Part shown: in pieces, positions 44,414-54,461 of the stretch
Layout of the letters: each line of letters opens with the position of its first letter
Position numbering within the stretch: position 1 is the first letter of the stretch
Source of the DNA: a bacterium
GTDB lineage: Bacteria; Desulfobacterota; Binatia; HRBIN30; CADEER01
Length of the DNA: 64,000 nucleotides
Direction: 5' to 3'
Assembly (NCBI GenBank): GCA_030430165.1
Contig: JAUIGL010000009.1
Location: 56,732-120,731 of the forward strand
Program-made: the position numbers and the translations under genes
Notes under the pieces: generated by a model
Databases searched by the model: none
What the model was told of the DNA's origin: nothing
What the model saw: the letters and a program-made list of their open reading frames with translations, nothing else

Positions 44414-45277
44414 CTATCCGAGGATGTCGATCAGCTGCTGCGTGTCGTCGACGATGAACCCGTCGACGCCGAGATCGACGATCGCCTGCATCTGGTCGTC
44501 CGCGCCCCAGGCGTGAACGTACAGGCCGAGCCGGTGCGCCTTGTCGACGAAGCTCGGTGTCAGAACCTCGACGCCCTGGAAGACCGGTGGGACCTGCAGG
44601 AAGCCCGCCGGGGCGACGTAGTCGGGCTCGTTGGCCTCACTCAGGACGTAGAAGGCGACTACCTCGCCGGGCGAGTAGCTGGAGCGGACGTCCGGGGCGG
44701 CGGCGCGAAACTGCTGGATCAGCTCGTCGCTGAACGAGGCGACGAGGACGCGGTCGCGCATGTCGTAGCGGTCGAGGAGCTCGACGAAGGTCGGGATGAC
44801 CGACGGTGGATTCTCGGCCTTGATCTCGATGTTCATCAGCTTGCCGCGGTAGCGCTGGAACATTTCCTCGACGGTCGGAACCCGTAGGCCCATGCCGCGG
44901 TAGGGGTAGGTCTCGCCGCCGTCCTGCGTGTAGTCGTAGCCGGCGTCGAGCTCGCGGATCTCGGCGAACGTGAACTCCTCGACCCGCCCCTCGCCGTCGG
45001 TGGTGCGGTTGACGGTTTGGTCGTGCATCAGCACCAGCACGCCGTCCGAAGTGACCCGGAAGTCCATCTCGAAGACGTCGACCCCCTGCGCCAGCGCCCG
45101 GTCGTAGTTGAGCAGAGTGTGCTCGGGTGCGAGCTCGTTGCCGCCGCGATGGGCGATGACCAGGGTCCGGTCGGCCTCGAAGGTGAGGACGTCGCCCGCG
45201 TCGTCGTCGTCCGAGCCGCAGGCGACCAGTTGCAGGCCGAGAAGCAGAATGAGGAGGGTGCGTAGCGTCTTCGTCAT
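44414..45277 (-). CDS. Glycerophosphodiester phosphodiesterase lipoprotein
   Basis: 287 residues from ATG 45277. Lipobox LLLGLQLVAC is followed by an acidic tether GSDDDDAGD. The GDPD fold shows catalytic His and metal residues: VIAHRGGNELAPEHTLLNYDRAL, VFEMDFRVTSDGVLVLMHDQTVNRTTDG, NIEIKAE, and a C-terminal VHAWGADD...DGFIVDD. It hydrolyses glycerophosphodiesters to glycerol-3-phosphate outside the inner membrane. It appears monocistronic, with a repeat-filled leader. Confidence 0.92.
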   Translation of the reverse strand: MTKTLRTLLILLLGLQLVACGSDDDDAGDVLTFEADRTLVIAHRGGNELAPEHTLLNYDRALAQGVDVFEMDFRVTSDGVLVLMHDQTVNRTTDGEGRVEEFTFAEIRELDAGYDYTQDGGETYPYRGMGLRVPTVEEMFQRYRGKLMNIEIKAENPPSVIPTFVELLDRYDMRDRVLVASFSDELIQQFRAAAPDVRSSYSPGEVVAFYVLSEANEPDYVAPAGFLQVPPVFQGVEVLTPSFVDKAHRLGLYVHAWGADDQMQAIVDLGVDGFIVDDTQQLIDILG

Positions 45278-45360
45278 CCGGCCAGACTCGCACCGGGCCG
45301 CCGGTATCTCAAGGTGAGGGCATTGCACGGAAGCTGCCCTGGTACGGAGCCGAACAACTG

Positions 45361-45545
45361 TGCTTCGCCGCTAGCGGCGAAGTCATCTCATTCGCCCTCT
45401 CTGCCCCTGCCGGGGCATCTCCCCCGTAGGGGGAGAAGTTTCTGACCTCCTCCCCCTATGGGGGAGGATTGAGGAGAGGGAGTCTCCGATGACATCGGCG
45501 TAGCCGATGCACCAATACTGAGCTTCGCCGCAGGCGGCGAAGCAG
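45361..45545. repeat. Cluster of five hairpins with CTTCGCCGC and CTCCCCC stems
   Basis: Hairpins are CTTCGCCGC-TAG-CGGCGAAG (45362-45382), GCCCCTGCCGGGGC, CTCCCCCGTAGGGGGAG, CCTCCCCCTATGGGGGAGG and CATCGGC-GTA-GCCGATG. A second GCTTCGCCGCAGGCGGCGAAGC (45522-45543) mirrors the first. The outer CCCTCTCT/GAGAGGG segments also pair. This is a compact palindromic repeat region between the recQ/DUF2007 operon and the GDPD gene. Confidence 0.65.
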
Positions 45546-45980
45546 CTAGCTCAACCACCACATGCACGCCAAAGCGCCCAGCGCCGCGAGGATCTGAATC
45601 TGGTAGCGCCCCAGCAAGGACCGAACCGCATCGAAGATCGGTTCGGCCTCGTCGTCGGATGTGTCCTCACTCCCCGCGCTGGCGCAGCGCCAGCACTCGG
45701 CGAGACTCCCGTCGATCGACTCGCCGCATTGCGAGCAGGTCCAGCTCTCGCCCTGGCTCGTCTCCTCGTCCGAGTGAATCGCCGCTTCGATTTGCCGGCT
45801 TGCGGCCTCGGCGTGCTCGTCGTCGACCCACAGCTCGACGTAGACCGACGAGATCGGCAGCTCGCCTATCGCGCTGCGGGCGTTGCGGTTGCGCACCTCG
45901 CAGGGAATCCCCTCCTGCTCGAGCGCGTTGGCCATGTTGTCGACCAGCATCGAGTTCAGCGAGGAGTAGACGCGTTTCAT
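45546..45980 (-). CDS. DUF2007-domain protein with zinc ribbon and C-terminal membrane helix
   Basis: 144 residues. The N-terminal ~70 residues (MKRVYSSLNSMLVDNMANALEQEGIPCEVRNRN...VYVELWVDDEHAEAASRQIEAA) match the DUF2007 'putative signal transducing' fold. A zinc ribbon follows (WTCSQCGESIDGSLAECWRCASAG, two Cys-x2-Cys pairs), then a helix LAALGALACMWWLS ends the protein. It follows recQ by three bases and is probably co-translated with it. Function unknown. Confidence 0.8.
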   Translation of the reverse strand: MKRVYSSLNSMLVDNMANALEQEGIPCEVRNRNARSAIGELPISSVYVELWVDDEHAEAASRQIEAAIHSDEETSQGESWTCSQCGESIDGSLAECWRCASAGSEDTSDDEAEPIFDAVRSLLGRYQIQILAALGALACMWWLS

Positions 45981-45983
45981 CGC

Positions 45984-47843
<1,860 letters not shown>

Positions 47844-47937
47844 CGAGCCACAACTCCACCGGCGTGGCTCCGCTGTCAACGCGGGAGCCGCGCTTGAGTG
47901 CGCGGCGCGGTTGTGGTCGCGAGGGTGCGACGTGATG

Positions 47938-48510
47938 GGTTGGAAGAAGGAAGCGCCTTACGGCGCAGTTTGACCTCCCCCTAACCCCCTCCTTGGCAAG
48001 GAGGGGGGACTCGAGGGGCTCGGCCCGAACCCGAAATCCGTCCCCCCTTTCCAAGGGGGGACTTCAGGGGGGTCAAGCCGAGCGCCATTGGACCGAGGAC
48101 AGAGGCCCCTTGGCTCGCACCGCGACCTCCCCCAACCCCCTCCTTGGCAAGGAGGGGGGCCAGGACCCAGAACTCGTCCCCCCTTACCAAGGGGGGACTT
48201 CAGGGGGGTCAAGCGGAGCGCCATTGGGCCAGGACAGAGGCCCATTGGCTCACACCGCGACCTCCCCAACCCCCTCCTTGGCAAGGAGGGGGGCTAGGAC
48301 CCAGAACCCGTCCCCCCTTACCAAGGGGGGACTTCAGGGGGGTCAAGCGGAGTGCCATTGGGCCAGGACAGAGGCCCCTTGGCTCACACCGCGACCTCCC
48401 CCAACCCCCTCCTTGGCAAGGAGGGGGGCCAGGACCCAGAACTCGTCCCCCCTTACCAAGGGGGGACTTCAGGGGGGTCAGCAGTGTTGCGCGAGCTCAG
48501 ATCGGTAGCG
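47938..48510. repeat. Four-unit array of CCCCCTCCTTGGCAAGGAGGGGGG / ACTTCAGGGGGGTCA repeats
   Basis: Four units start near 47971, 48122, 48260 and 48392. Each holds an inner CTCCTTGGCAAGGAG palindrome, a second CCCCCCTTACCAAGGGGGG palindrome and the tail ACTTCAGGGGGGTCA. They are separated by about 45-base spacers (AGCGGAGCGCCATTGGGCC...). The 5' flank has AAGGAAGCGCCTTACGGCGCAG and the 3' flank GCAGTGTTGCGCGAGCTCAG, both also found in the array at 63629. It is non-coding and fills the gap between recQ and the DUF559 gene. Confidence 0.8.
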
Positions 48511-48513
48511 ACG

Positions 48514-48954
48514 ATGCAACTCTTGCTCGTGCCTGGTTGCTGCCTGTCGTGTTGGCTATGCAAGGTACCGCGAGGAGAACATCCGATTTCTAGGCGCTAT
48601 AACCTTAGCAAGTACCGCCACCGACGGAGGAGCTTACGCGAGCGGTCCACCGATGCAGAGAATCGGTTGTGGAGGGAAATTCGGGGCGGTCAGCTCGGGG
48701 TCAAGTTTCGACGGCAGTTCGGTGTCGATGAGTACATCCTCGACTTCTATGCACCAGCTTTGAAGCTTGCGGTGGAGGTGGACGGAGACTCACACTACTT
48801 GCCTGGAGCAGTGTATTACGACACCAGGCGTACAGAGCGACTCGATGGGTTGGGAATCCGCGTCCTGCGATTCACCAACCAACAAGTCATGTCGGAGCCT
48901 GATGCCGTCATTGAAGCCCTATCGAGGGAGATTCGGTGCCGACGAAGAAGCTGA
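48514..48954 (+). CDS. DUF559 (Vsr-like PD-(D/E)XK) endonuclease-type protein
   Basis: 146 residues from ATG 48514, though this start lies at the edge of the repeat array and is uncertain. The domain starts at YRHRRRSLRERSTDAENRLWREIRGGQLGVKFRRQFGVDEYILDFYAPALKLAVEVDGDSHY. The Asp in ILDFY, Glu in AVEVDG and the later RVLRFTNQQV are the nuclease-fold residues of DUF559. Such proteins are compared with very short patch repair nucleases, but most are uncharacterised. Its base composition is visibly less GC-rich than its neighbours, suggesting arrival with the repeats. Confidence 0.8.
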   Translation: MQLLLVPGCCLSCWLCKVPRGEHPISRRYNLSKYRHRRRSLRERSTDAENRLWREIRGGQLGVKFRRQFGVDEYILDFYAPALKLAVEVDGDSHYLPGAVYYDTRRTERLDGLGIRVLRFTNQQVMSEPDAVIEALSREIRCRRRS

Positions 48955-49060
48955 GTCCGGGGCGAATGTGAGGTGATGCCGTCGTAAAGCGAGCCGGACG
49001 GCCCAGGTCGCAACCGGCCGTCGGTTGCGCTAACCCCAAGAGGGCCGACGGAGCGAGACG

Positions 49061-49882
49061 ATGACCGAGATAAGCTTTAGCGACATGATGCAGCTCGAGC
49101 CGCACGGGCCGGATACCTTCGTCGGCAGCGGGCCGAGCTATCCCTGGGGCGGACTCTACGGCGGCCAGATCGTCGCGCAGGGCCTGCGCGCGGCGGCGCT
49201 CACCGTCGATTCGAGCTTCGGCCTGCATTCGATGCATGCCTACTTCATTCGACTCGGCGATGCCTCGCAGCCGATCCGCTTCGAGGTCGACCGGATTCGC
49301 AACGGGCGCACCTTCGTCACGCGGCGGGTAGTCGTGCGCCAGGCCGCGGGCGCGATTCTCAACATGGCCGCGTCCTTTCATACCGCGGAGGACGGTCCAG
49401 ACGTGCAGGCCGAGGACGTGCCGCAAGTTGCGCGTCCGGAGGAGCTTCAGGACGACTCGTGGAGCCCGCTCTTCGGTCGTCGTTCGTTGCCGGAGGACAT
49501 CGGACCGGCACGCGTCGGCGCTTGGTTGCGCCTGGCCGAAGACCTCGGCGACGATCCCATTCTCAACGCATGCGCGCTCGCGTACCTTTCCGACGACCTG
49601 CCGACCGAAGCGGTGATCGCGCGGCATCCGCGGCGCCCGCCGCGCGAGATCGCCCACGAGAGGTTCTGGAACGCCAGCATCGATCACGCGATCTGGTTTC
49701 ATGCACCGTTTCGCGCCAACGACTGGCAGTTGCACGACTTCAAGTGCGACCGCCTGAACGGCAACCTCGGAACCTCGCAGGGGGCGATCTTCGACTCGAG
49801 TGGCACGCACGTGGCAACGGTTGCGCAGGAAGTGCTGATCCGCGAATCCCGCAAGCCCGAACGTTCGCCCGCCAGTTACTGA
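49061..49882 (+). CDS. tesB: Acyl-CoA thioesterase II, TesB family
   Basis: 273 residues with a double hot-dog fold. The N-terminal half has YPWGGLYGGQIVAQGLRAAALTVDSSFGLHSMHAYFIRLGDASQPIRFEV and TRRVVVRQ; the C-terminal half has SIDHAIWFHAPFRANDWQLHDF with the catalytic-type Asp, and GAIFDSSGTHVATVAQEVLIR with the conserved Gln. It hydrolyses acyl-CoA to free acid. It is monocistronic. The start is the ATG after GAGCGAGACG. Confidence 0.92.
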   Translation: MTEISFSDMMQLEPHGPDTFVGSGPSYPWGGLYGGQIVAQGLRAAALTVDSSFGLHSMHAYFIRLGDASQPIRFEVDRIRNGRTFVTRRVVVRQAAGAILNMAASFHTAEDGPDVQAEDVPQVARPEELQDDSWSPLFGRRSLPEDIGPARVGAWLRLAEDLGDDPILNACALAYLSDDLPTEAVIARHPRRPPREIAHERFWNASIDHAIWFHAPFRANDWQLHDFKCDRLNGNLGTSQGAIFDSSGTHVATVAQEVLIRESRKPERSPASY

Positions 49883-49944
49883 CCTCGAGAGATCGATGAG
49901 TCTCGCCCCAAGCCGCAAAGGGGGGAAGCCGGAGTCGGTCCCTT

Positions 49945-49976
49945 CTTGGCGCCTTGGCGTCTTGGCGCGAGAAAAA
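49945..49976. repeat. CTTGGCGCCTTGGCGTCTTGGCG dispersed motif
   Basis: Three CTTGGCG heptamers in tandem are followed by CGAGAAAAAA. This motif is a familiar short intergenic repeat in many unrelated bacterial genomes. Here it sits between the convergent tesB and heparinase-like genes. Confidence 0.6.
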
Positions 49977-49987
49977 ATCCGGTACTC

Positions 49988-52873
49988 TTAGATTGGTTCG
50001 ATGACGACCGACCCGCCGTGTGGAACGCGAACGGTCAACTCTGACCCGTCCTGCTTGAACGCATTGCCGGTGAGCGGTGCGCCGTCGAAGGTCGCCGTGT
50101 AGGTGGTTGCGGCGTCGAGCTCGGGCAGGTCGAGGGTGATGATCAGCTTGTCCTGAACGTCGCGGCTGACGGTCACGACCGCGCTGCCCGTGTCGGTGCC
50201 GACCGACAAGGTGGCGGTTTCGCTGGTTTCGATGAGGGCGTCGGCGGTTTCGACCGTGGTGCCACCGACGATTGCCATGCCGGTGGTGACTCCGCTCGAG
50301 CGCCGAACGACCGCCAGCTCGGCGTTGCTGGTGACACCATCGGCGCTGAAGCTGCCGCCGGTTGCGGCTCCGATCAGGTATTCGTCCGCTCCGGTGGACA
50401 CGCGAAATGCCGTATCGCCCGACGGCCGAGTGATTGCCGACGCCGCGGCTCCGTCGAGCCGCGGTCGCAGAATGCTCAGAAACACCGCCTGGGTGTCGCT
50501 TGCCGAGACGCGAAGCGGTTGCAGGGTCTCCTCGACTCCCCACGCCGGCGCGTACAGACCGCTGTCGACGACTCCGCCGAGCGCGGTGTCGGCGGTGACG
50601 TCGACTTGCAGGTGCGCCGATGCTGCAGCCGTCGTCGGATATGCGTAGTCGACACCGAGGTGGCCGGCTGTCAGCGTTCGCGTCGTTGCCTCACCGCGTC
50701 CTCTCCAGGTGGCGCCGTAGTCGTGGGCCAACGAGGCGTCGAAACGGTCGACGGCGACCGCGAACAGATCGTCGACCAGGGCGACGGTCCGCTCGACCGC
50801 AACACCGTCGGCGAACTCCGCGACGCGGGTGGTCGCGGCGTCTAGCAAGCGGTGCACGACGCCACCGTCGTCGGCGCTGTCGAGCCGCTCGCCGAGCTCG
50901 ATCGACAACGGGTCGAGCAGGTAGGGTGCGTCGCCGTCGACCAGCGGTATGTTCTTCGATCCCGGCTCGAGGTACTGGCTGCGGTTGACCGAGCTGGTGA
51001 CCTCGGGTCCGCCACCCCCCGGCGGCAGCAGTAGCGCACCCGCCGCGTAGAAGGCGAGCTCGAGTGGATTCTCCATGTTGTGGCGCGATGCGAACTGCTC
51101 CGAGTCGGAGTGATCGACGGCGGTGAGCGTGGTCAGTTGCGTCGCGCCCGGGTCCCAACCGCTGCGCAGCGCCGCGGCGTGCGTGTCGCCGTCGAGAAAC
51201 ACAGTCGGCGCCGCGTTCGGCGGCGCGGCGACGGTATCGATGTCGACCACCAGGAACCGGGTCACCGAGTGGATCTGCTGGTTGTCGTAGCTGACTGGGT
51301 TCTGCGCGCTCTCCTGCCAGGCCCACAGCATACGCGGCGCCCGCGTCGGGTAGGCGGCGGCGAGCACGTCGTAGGGGAAGACGTTGGGCACGCCTTCCTC
51401 GAATGCCGCGGACTGGCCATCCGGTTGGCGCAGTGCGAGCGCGGTGTCGACCAGCGGCGCGAGATCGTCGAACCAGTCGGTGCCGGTCGCGTTGCGAACG
51501 TGCCACGCGGTCGAGGCGAGGTTGTTGAGCGAGTAATTTACGTAGTGCGGGCTTTCGGTGTACCAGCCGGGGGCGGTGACGACCTCGCGCAGCGAGTTGT
51601 TGAGGTAGGCGACTCCGCTGTCGAGCCAGAGCTGGGCCGATTCGTGTTCGGGCAAGGCCAGCGCGGTGGATACCAAGGCGCTGCCGGCCTTGATCGCCCA
51701 GTTGTTGCGGTGGCCGGGGAAGAAACCGAAAGGGTCGCCGATCAGATTCCAATCCTCGACGTACGCGTCGGCCCAGGTCGCGATGGTCGTCCGGATCGCC
51801 TGGTCGTCGCCCGCGTCGACCGTCGCGCTGCGCAGCAGGTCGTACGCCTCGACCATCGACTGCAGGCGGCCGCTGTCGTGCAGAACGTGGAGCAGGTTCG
51901 GTGGTGGAGTGAGGAACTTGTCGACGCTGTCGAGCGGCGTGCGGTCGCCGATGCCGAGCAGGGCGGCAACCGCGGCCTCGGCGTAGGTTGCGTAGGGGCT
52001 GCCGCCCGGCGGGGTCTCGCCGAGGAAATGGAGCAACGCCGCCGCTTTGGCGACACGGGCGCGGGTGTCGTCATTGGCGCTCGCCAAGCCGCCGAGCGCG
52101 GCGTCGGCTGTCGATTTGAACGAGGCGAAGAAGGCAGCCGTCGCGGCATCGCCGACCCGCGCCAGGACGGCGGCGACCGCCGCCGCATCGCCTCCATCGA
52201 AGTACAAGTGCGGTGCTGCCGGCGCCGGCGGGAGAGGCGGCTGCGGCTCGAGAAGAAGCCCCGGGCAGGCCGTCGGCAGGCCCTTGCGGGCGATCAGCTT
52301 GGTGCGGCCCGAGGCATTCGGTCCGACGACCTTGACCCGCTCGGCGGAGAAGGCAGTGCAGTGGCGGTACGTCTCGTCGCCGTTGCTGATGGTCGCCACG
52401 GCGCGGATGCTGCTCTGCGCGCTCAGCGCCGCGCCGAGAGCGAACGGCTCGTCACCCAGAGTTCGCGCGTCGATCTTTAGACGCTTGCCCGGTTTCAGCT
52501 GCAGCGAGCGCACGCCGGTCGGTACGCCACTCGACGCGTCGCGGTTCTCGTAACGGGCGCGCGCCGCGTCGTTGTCGCGCCATCCGGCGTCGGCGTCGCC
52601 GAGCGCGCCGCGCGGCACGCTGAATACCGCCGCTGCGGCGCCACGTTCGATCTCGATGGTGGCGCCGATCTGGTCGGGGTCGTCGTTGCCGCCCTTGGCG
52701 AGATCCTCCCCCTTGGCGATCAGGCGGACCTTGTCGCGGCCGCTGTCGCCGCCGTCGATGATCACCAGTGTCTTCCCCTCGACCTCTCGGTCGTCGGCCG
52801 CGGCGTTGCCACAGGCGATCGTCGTCGCGACGAGCGCGGCCAGCGTCTGCTTCAGCCGAGGCGAAGAGGTCAA
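49988..52873 (-). CDS. Secreted heparinase II/III- or alginate-lyase-like protein
   Basis: 961 residues. It starts at TTG 52873, which overlaps the GH10 stop (TTGA), with GAGGT upstream. A signal peptide (TLAALVATTIACGNAAAD) leads into an N-terminal beta region of unknown type (about residues 25-215). A helical toroid follows with FFPGHRNNWAIKAGSALVSTALAL and GWYTESPHYVNYSLNNLA, the pattern of PL8/12/15/21-type lyase toroids. The C-terminal half is beta-sandwich (MENPLELAFYAAGALLLPPGGGGPEVTSS...). It probably cleaves uronic-acid polysaccharide by elimination. The substrate is unknown. Confidence 0.75.
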   Translation of the reverse strand: MTSSPRLKQTLAALVATTIACGNAAADDREVEGKTLVIIDGGDSGRDKVRLIAKGEDLAKGGNDDPDQIGATIEIERGAAAAVFSVPRGALGDADAGWRDNDAARARYENRDASSGVPTGVRSLQLKPGKRLKIDARTLGDEPFALGAALSAQSSIRAVATISNGDETYRHCTAFSAERVKVVGPNASGRTKLIARKGLPTACPGLLLEPQPPLPPAPAAPHLYFDGGDAAAVAAVLARVGDAATAAFFASFKSTADAALGGLASANDDTRARVAKAAALLHFLGETPPGGSPYATYAEAAVAALLGIGDRTPLDSVDKFLTPPPNLLHVLHDSGRLQSMVEAYDLLRSATVDAGDDQAIRTTIATWADAYVEDWNLIGDPFGFFPGHRNNWAIKAGSALVSTALALPEHESAQLWLDSGVAYLNNSLREVVTAPGWYTESPHYVNYSLNNLASTAWHVRNATGTDWFDDLAPLVDTALALRQPDGQSAAFEEGVPNVFPYDVLAAAYPTRAPRMLWAWQESAQNPVSYDNQQIHSVTRFLVVDIDTVAAPPNAAPTVFLDGDTHAAALRSGWDPGATQLTTLTAVDHSDSEQFASRHNMENPLELAFYAAGALLLPPGGGGPEVTSSVNRSQYLEPGSKNIPLVDGDAPYLLDPLSIELGERLDSADDGGVVHRLLDAATTRVAEFADGVAVERTVALVDDLFAVAVDRFDASLAHDYGATWRGRGEATTRTLTAGHLGVDYAYPTTAAASAHLQVDVTADTALGGVVDSGLYAPAWGVEETLQPLRVSASDTQAVFLSILRPRLDGAAASAITRPSGDTAFRVSTGADEYLIGAATGGSFSADGVTSNAELAVVRRSSGVTTGMAIVGGTTVETADALIETSETATLSVGTDTGSAVVTVSRDVQDKLIITLDLPELDAATTYTATFDGAPLTGNAFKQDGSELTVRVPHGGSVVIEPI

Positions 52874-54333
52874 GGTTGCGACCTCAGTGCGAAGCCGGCG
52901 ACCGGGTCGTCCGGCGAGACGGTGAAGCGCGCGTGTCGCGGCTCACCGTCGACCGTCCACTGCGCCACGTAGTCGCCGTAGAACGCGTCGATCTCGAAGC
53001 GGCCGTCGCTGCGCGGCGTCGCCGTGACGTGGGTGCGCCAGCGGTCGTTGAGCAACGAGAACACGGCTTCGCCGTGTCGGGTGACGTTGCGCTCTTCGTC
53101 CCAGAAGCCGACGTCGAACTCGTCGCGCCCCGCGACTTTGTTCCACGGTCCCCAGAAGACGATCATCTCGACCGACGGGTGGCCCCACCACAGACGCATC
53201 AGCGCCTCCGCCTGGGCGGCGCGCAGCTCGGGGTCGTCGGGCGCGATGAAATTGGTTTCGGTGAGGTGGATCGGCAAGCCGGTCTCGGCGAGCGCGTCGA
53301 GCGCCGCGGCGTAGTCGTCGATCCGGGTGCGACCGCTGATGTCCTGGGTTGGGTCGACGAACGATGCGGTCGGCGCGAAGTGGGCCTGCTGGCCGACGAC
53401 GTCGATCGGCGCCCCCTGATCGAGCAGCTCGAGAACGCGGTCGCGCACGTCGGCGCCGGTCGGTGCGTCGAAGCCGGTGAACACTTCGACGATCCACTCG
53501 TTGAAGATCAGCTTGACGTCGGGATCGACCTCGCGCGCCCAGGCGAAGGCGTCGTTGATGATGGTCGGGCCGAGTCGCACGTTGAACCACTGCGCCAGCG
53601 GTTGCAGTGACTCGTTGGTGACGTCCCAGTAGGAGAGGCGGCCGCGGAAGTGGCGCACGCTGTCCTGGATGAACGCCTTGAGGGTGGCGCGCAGGTCTTC
53701 CTTCTCGGCGTCGGTCAGATTGGTCGAGGGCCAGCGCTCCTCCGCCCACTGCGGCAGAGCCGCTCCCGACAGCGGCATCGGGATACCCCAGAGCAGGGTG
53801 TGTCCCTTGATCGCGAAGCCGTTCTCTTCGGCCCAGTCGACGTCTGCGTCGGCTCGACTGAAGTCGCGCTCGCCCGGCATCGGCTCGACCCGGGCCCACT
53901 TCGCGTCGCTCTCCAGCACCGCGAGGCTGAAGTGCTCGGACATCCGCGCCGTGAACCATTCGAGATCGCCGGGCTCGCGGAAGCGGTTGAGCTCGATCGG
54001 GAAGCCGAAGGTCAGGCCGTGCCGCGTCTGGAAGATCTCGACATCGCCGTCGGCGTCGTCGATCCACATCTCGACGGTCGTCTGCCGGATCTCCGGCGCC
54101 CGCGCGTCGGCCGCTTCGACCACCGCTCGCTCCTCCGGTTCGAGCAGAGACAGATCGCCGGGCCGGCCGGTCGGCAGATCCGGGATGGTTGCGGCGCCGT
54201 CGCTCGCCGTGACGACGACGAAATCGCGCGGCGCCTGCGAGACGTCGTCGTCATCCGAACCGCAGCCGTTGATGGCGAACGAGAGCAAGAAGAGTGCGGA
54301 CAGGAAGGGCAACAGCTTGTCGATGGTTCTCAC
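52870..54333 (-). CDS. GH10 endo-1,4-beta-xylanase-like lipoprotein
   Basis: 487 residues from GTG 54333, with GGAGA six bases upstream. Lipobox FLLSFAINGC and an acidic tether GSDDDDVS. An N-terminal beta region (about residues 30-110) precedes the GH10 barrel: WARVEPMPGERDFSRADADVDWAEENGFAIKGHTLLWG, the acid/base Glu in WDVTNES (usually WDVVNEA), and nucleophile Glu in LPIHLTETNF (usually ITELD). Both catalytic residues are retained. It cleaves xylan-type beta-1,4 backbones at the cell surface. Translationally coupled to the lyase gene downstream. Confidence 0.87.
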   Translation of the reverse strand: MRTIDKLLPFLSALFLLSFAINGCGSDDDDVSQAPRDFVVVTASDGAATIPDLPTGRPGDLSLLEPEERAVVEAADARAPEIRQTTVEMWIDDADGDVEIFQTRHGLTFGFPIELNRFREPGDLEWFTARMSEHFSLAVLESDAKWARVEPMPGERDFSRADADVDWAEENGFAIKGHTLLWGIPMPLSGAALPQWAEERWPSTNLTDAEKEDLRATLKAFIQDSVRHFRGRLSYWDVTNESLQPLAQWFNVRLGPTIINDAFAWAREVDPDVKLIFNEWIVEVFTGFDAPTGADVRDRVLELLDQGAPIDVVGQQAHFAPTASFVDPTQDISGRTRIDDYAAALDALAETGLPIHLTETNFIAPDDPELRAAQAEALMRLWWGHPSVEMIVFWGPWNKVAGRDEFDVGFWDEERNVTRHGEAVFSLLNDRWRTHVTATPRSDGRFEIDAFYGDYVAQWTVDGEPRHARFTVSPDDPVAGFALRSQP

Positions 54334-54396
54334 GAATTCTCCTGATCTGATCGGGTAGCGGAAGGAAGGGCGTGTTTGCGAAACTCGAGAGAATAG

Positions 54397-54461
54397 AACC
54401 ACGGGTGAACACGGATCAACACGGATGCAGTAGCAGTGTTCATCCGTGTTCACCCGTGGTT
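54397..54461. repeat. 20-bp perfect inverted repeat AACCACGGGTGAACACGGAT, overlapping the symporter 3' end
   Basis: The left arm lies at 54397-54416 and the right arm at 54442-54461, giving a strong hairpin. The right arm overlaps the last codons and stop of the SSS symporter (AACCACGGGTGA reads Asn-His-Gly-stop). Same motif as at 44354-44401. It lies between the symporter and the xylanase gene and may limit read-through. Confidence 0.65.

Noticed and set aside
47938..48510. Possible CRISPR array
   Set aside because: The repeats are about 90 bases and palindromic, spacers are similar to one another (about 45 bases with near-identical text), and no cas genes are present.
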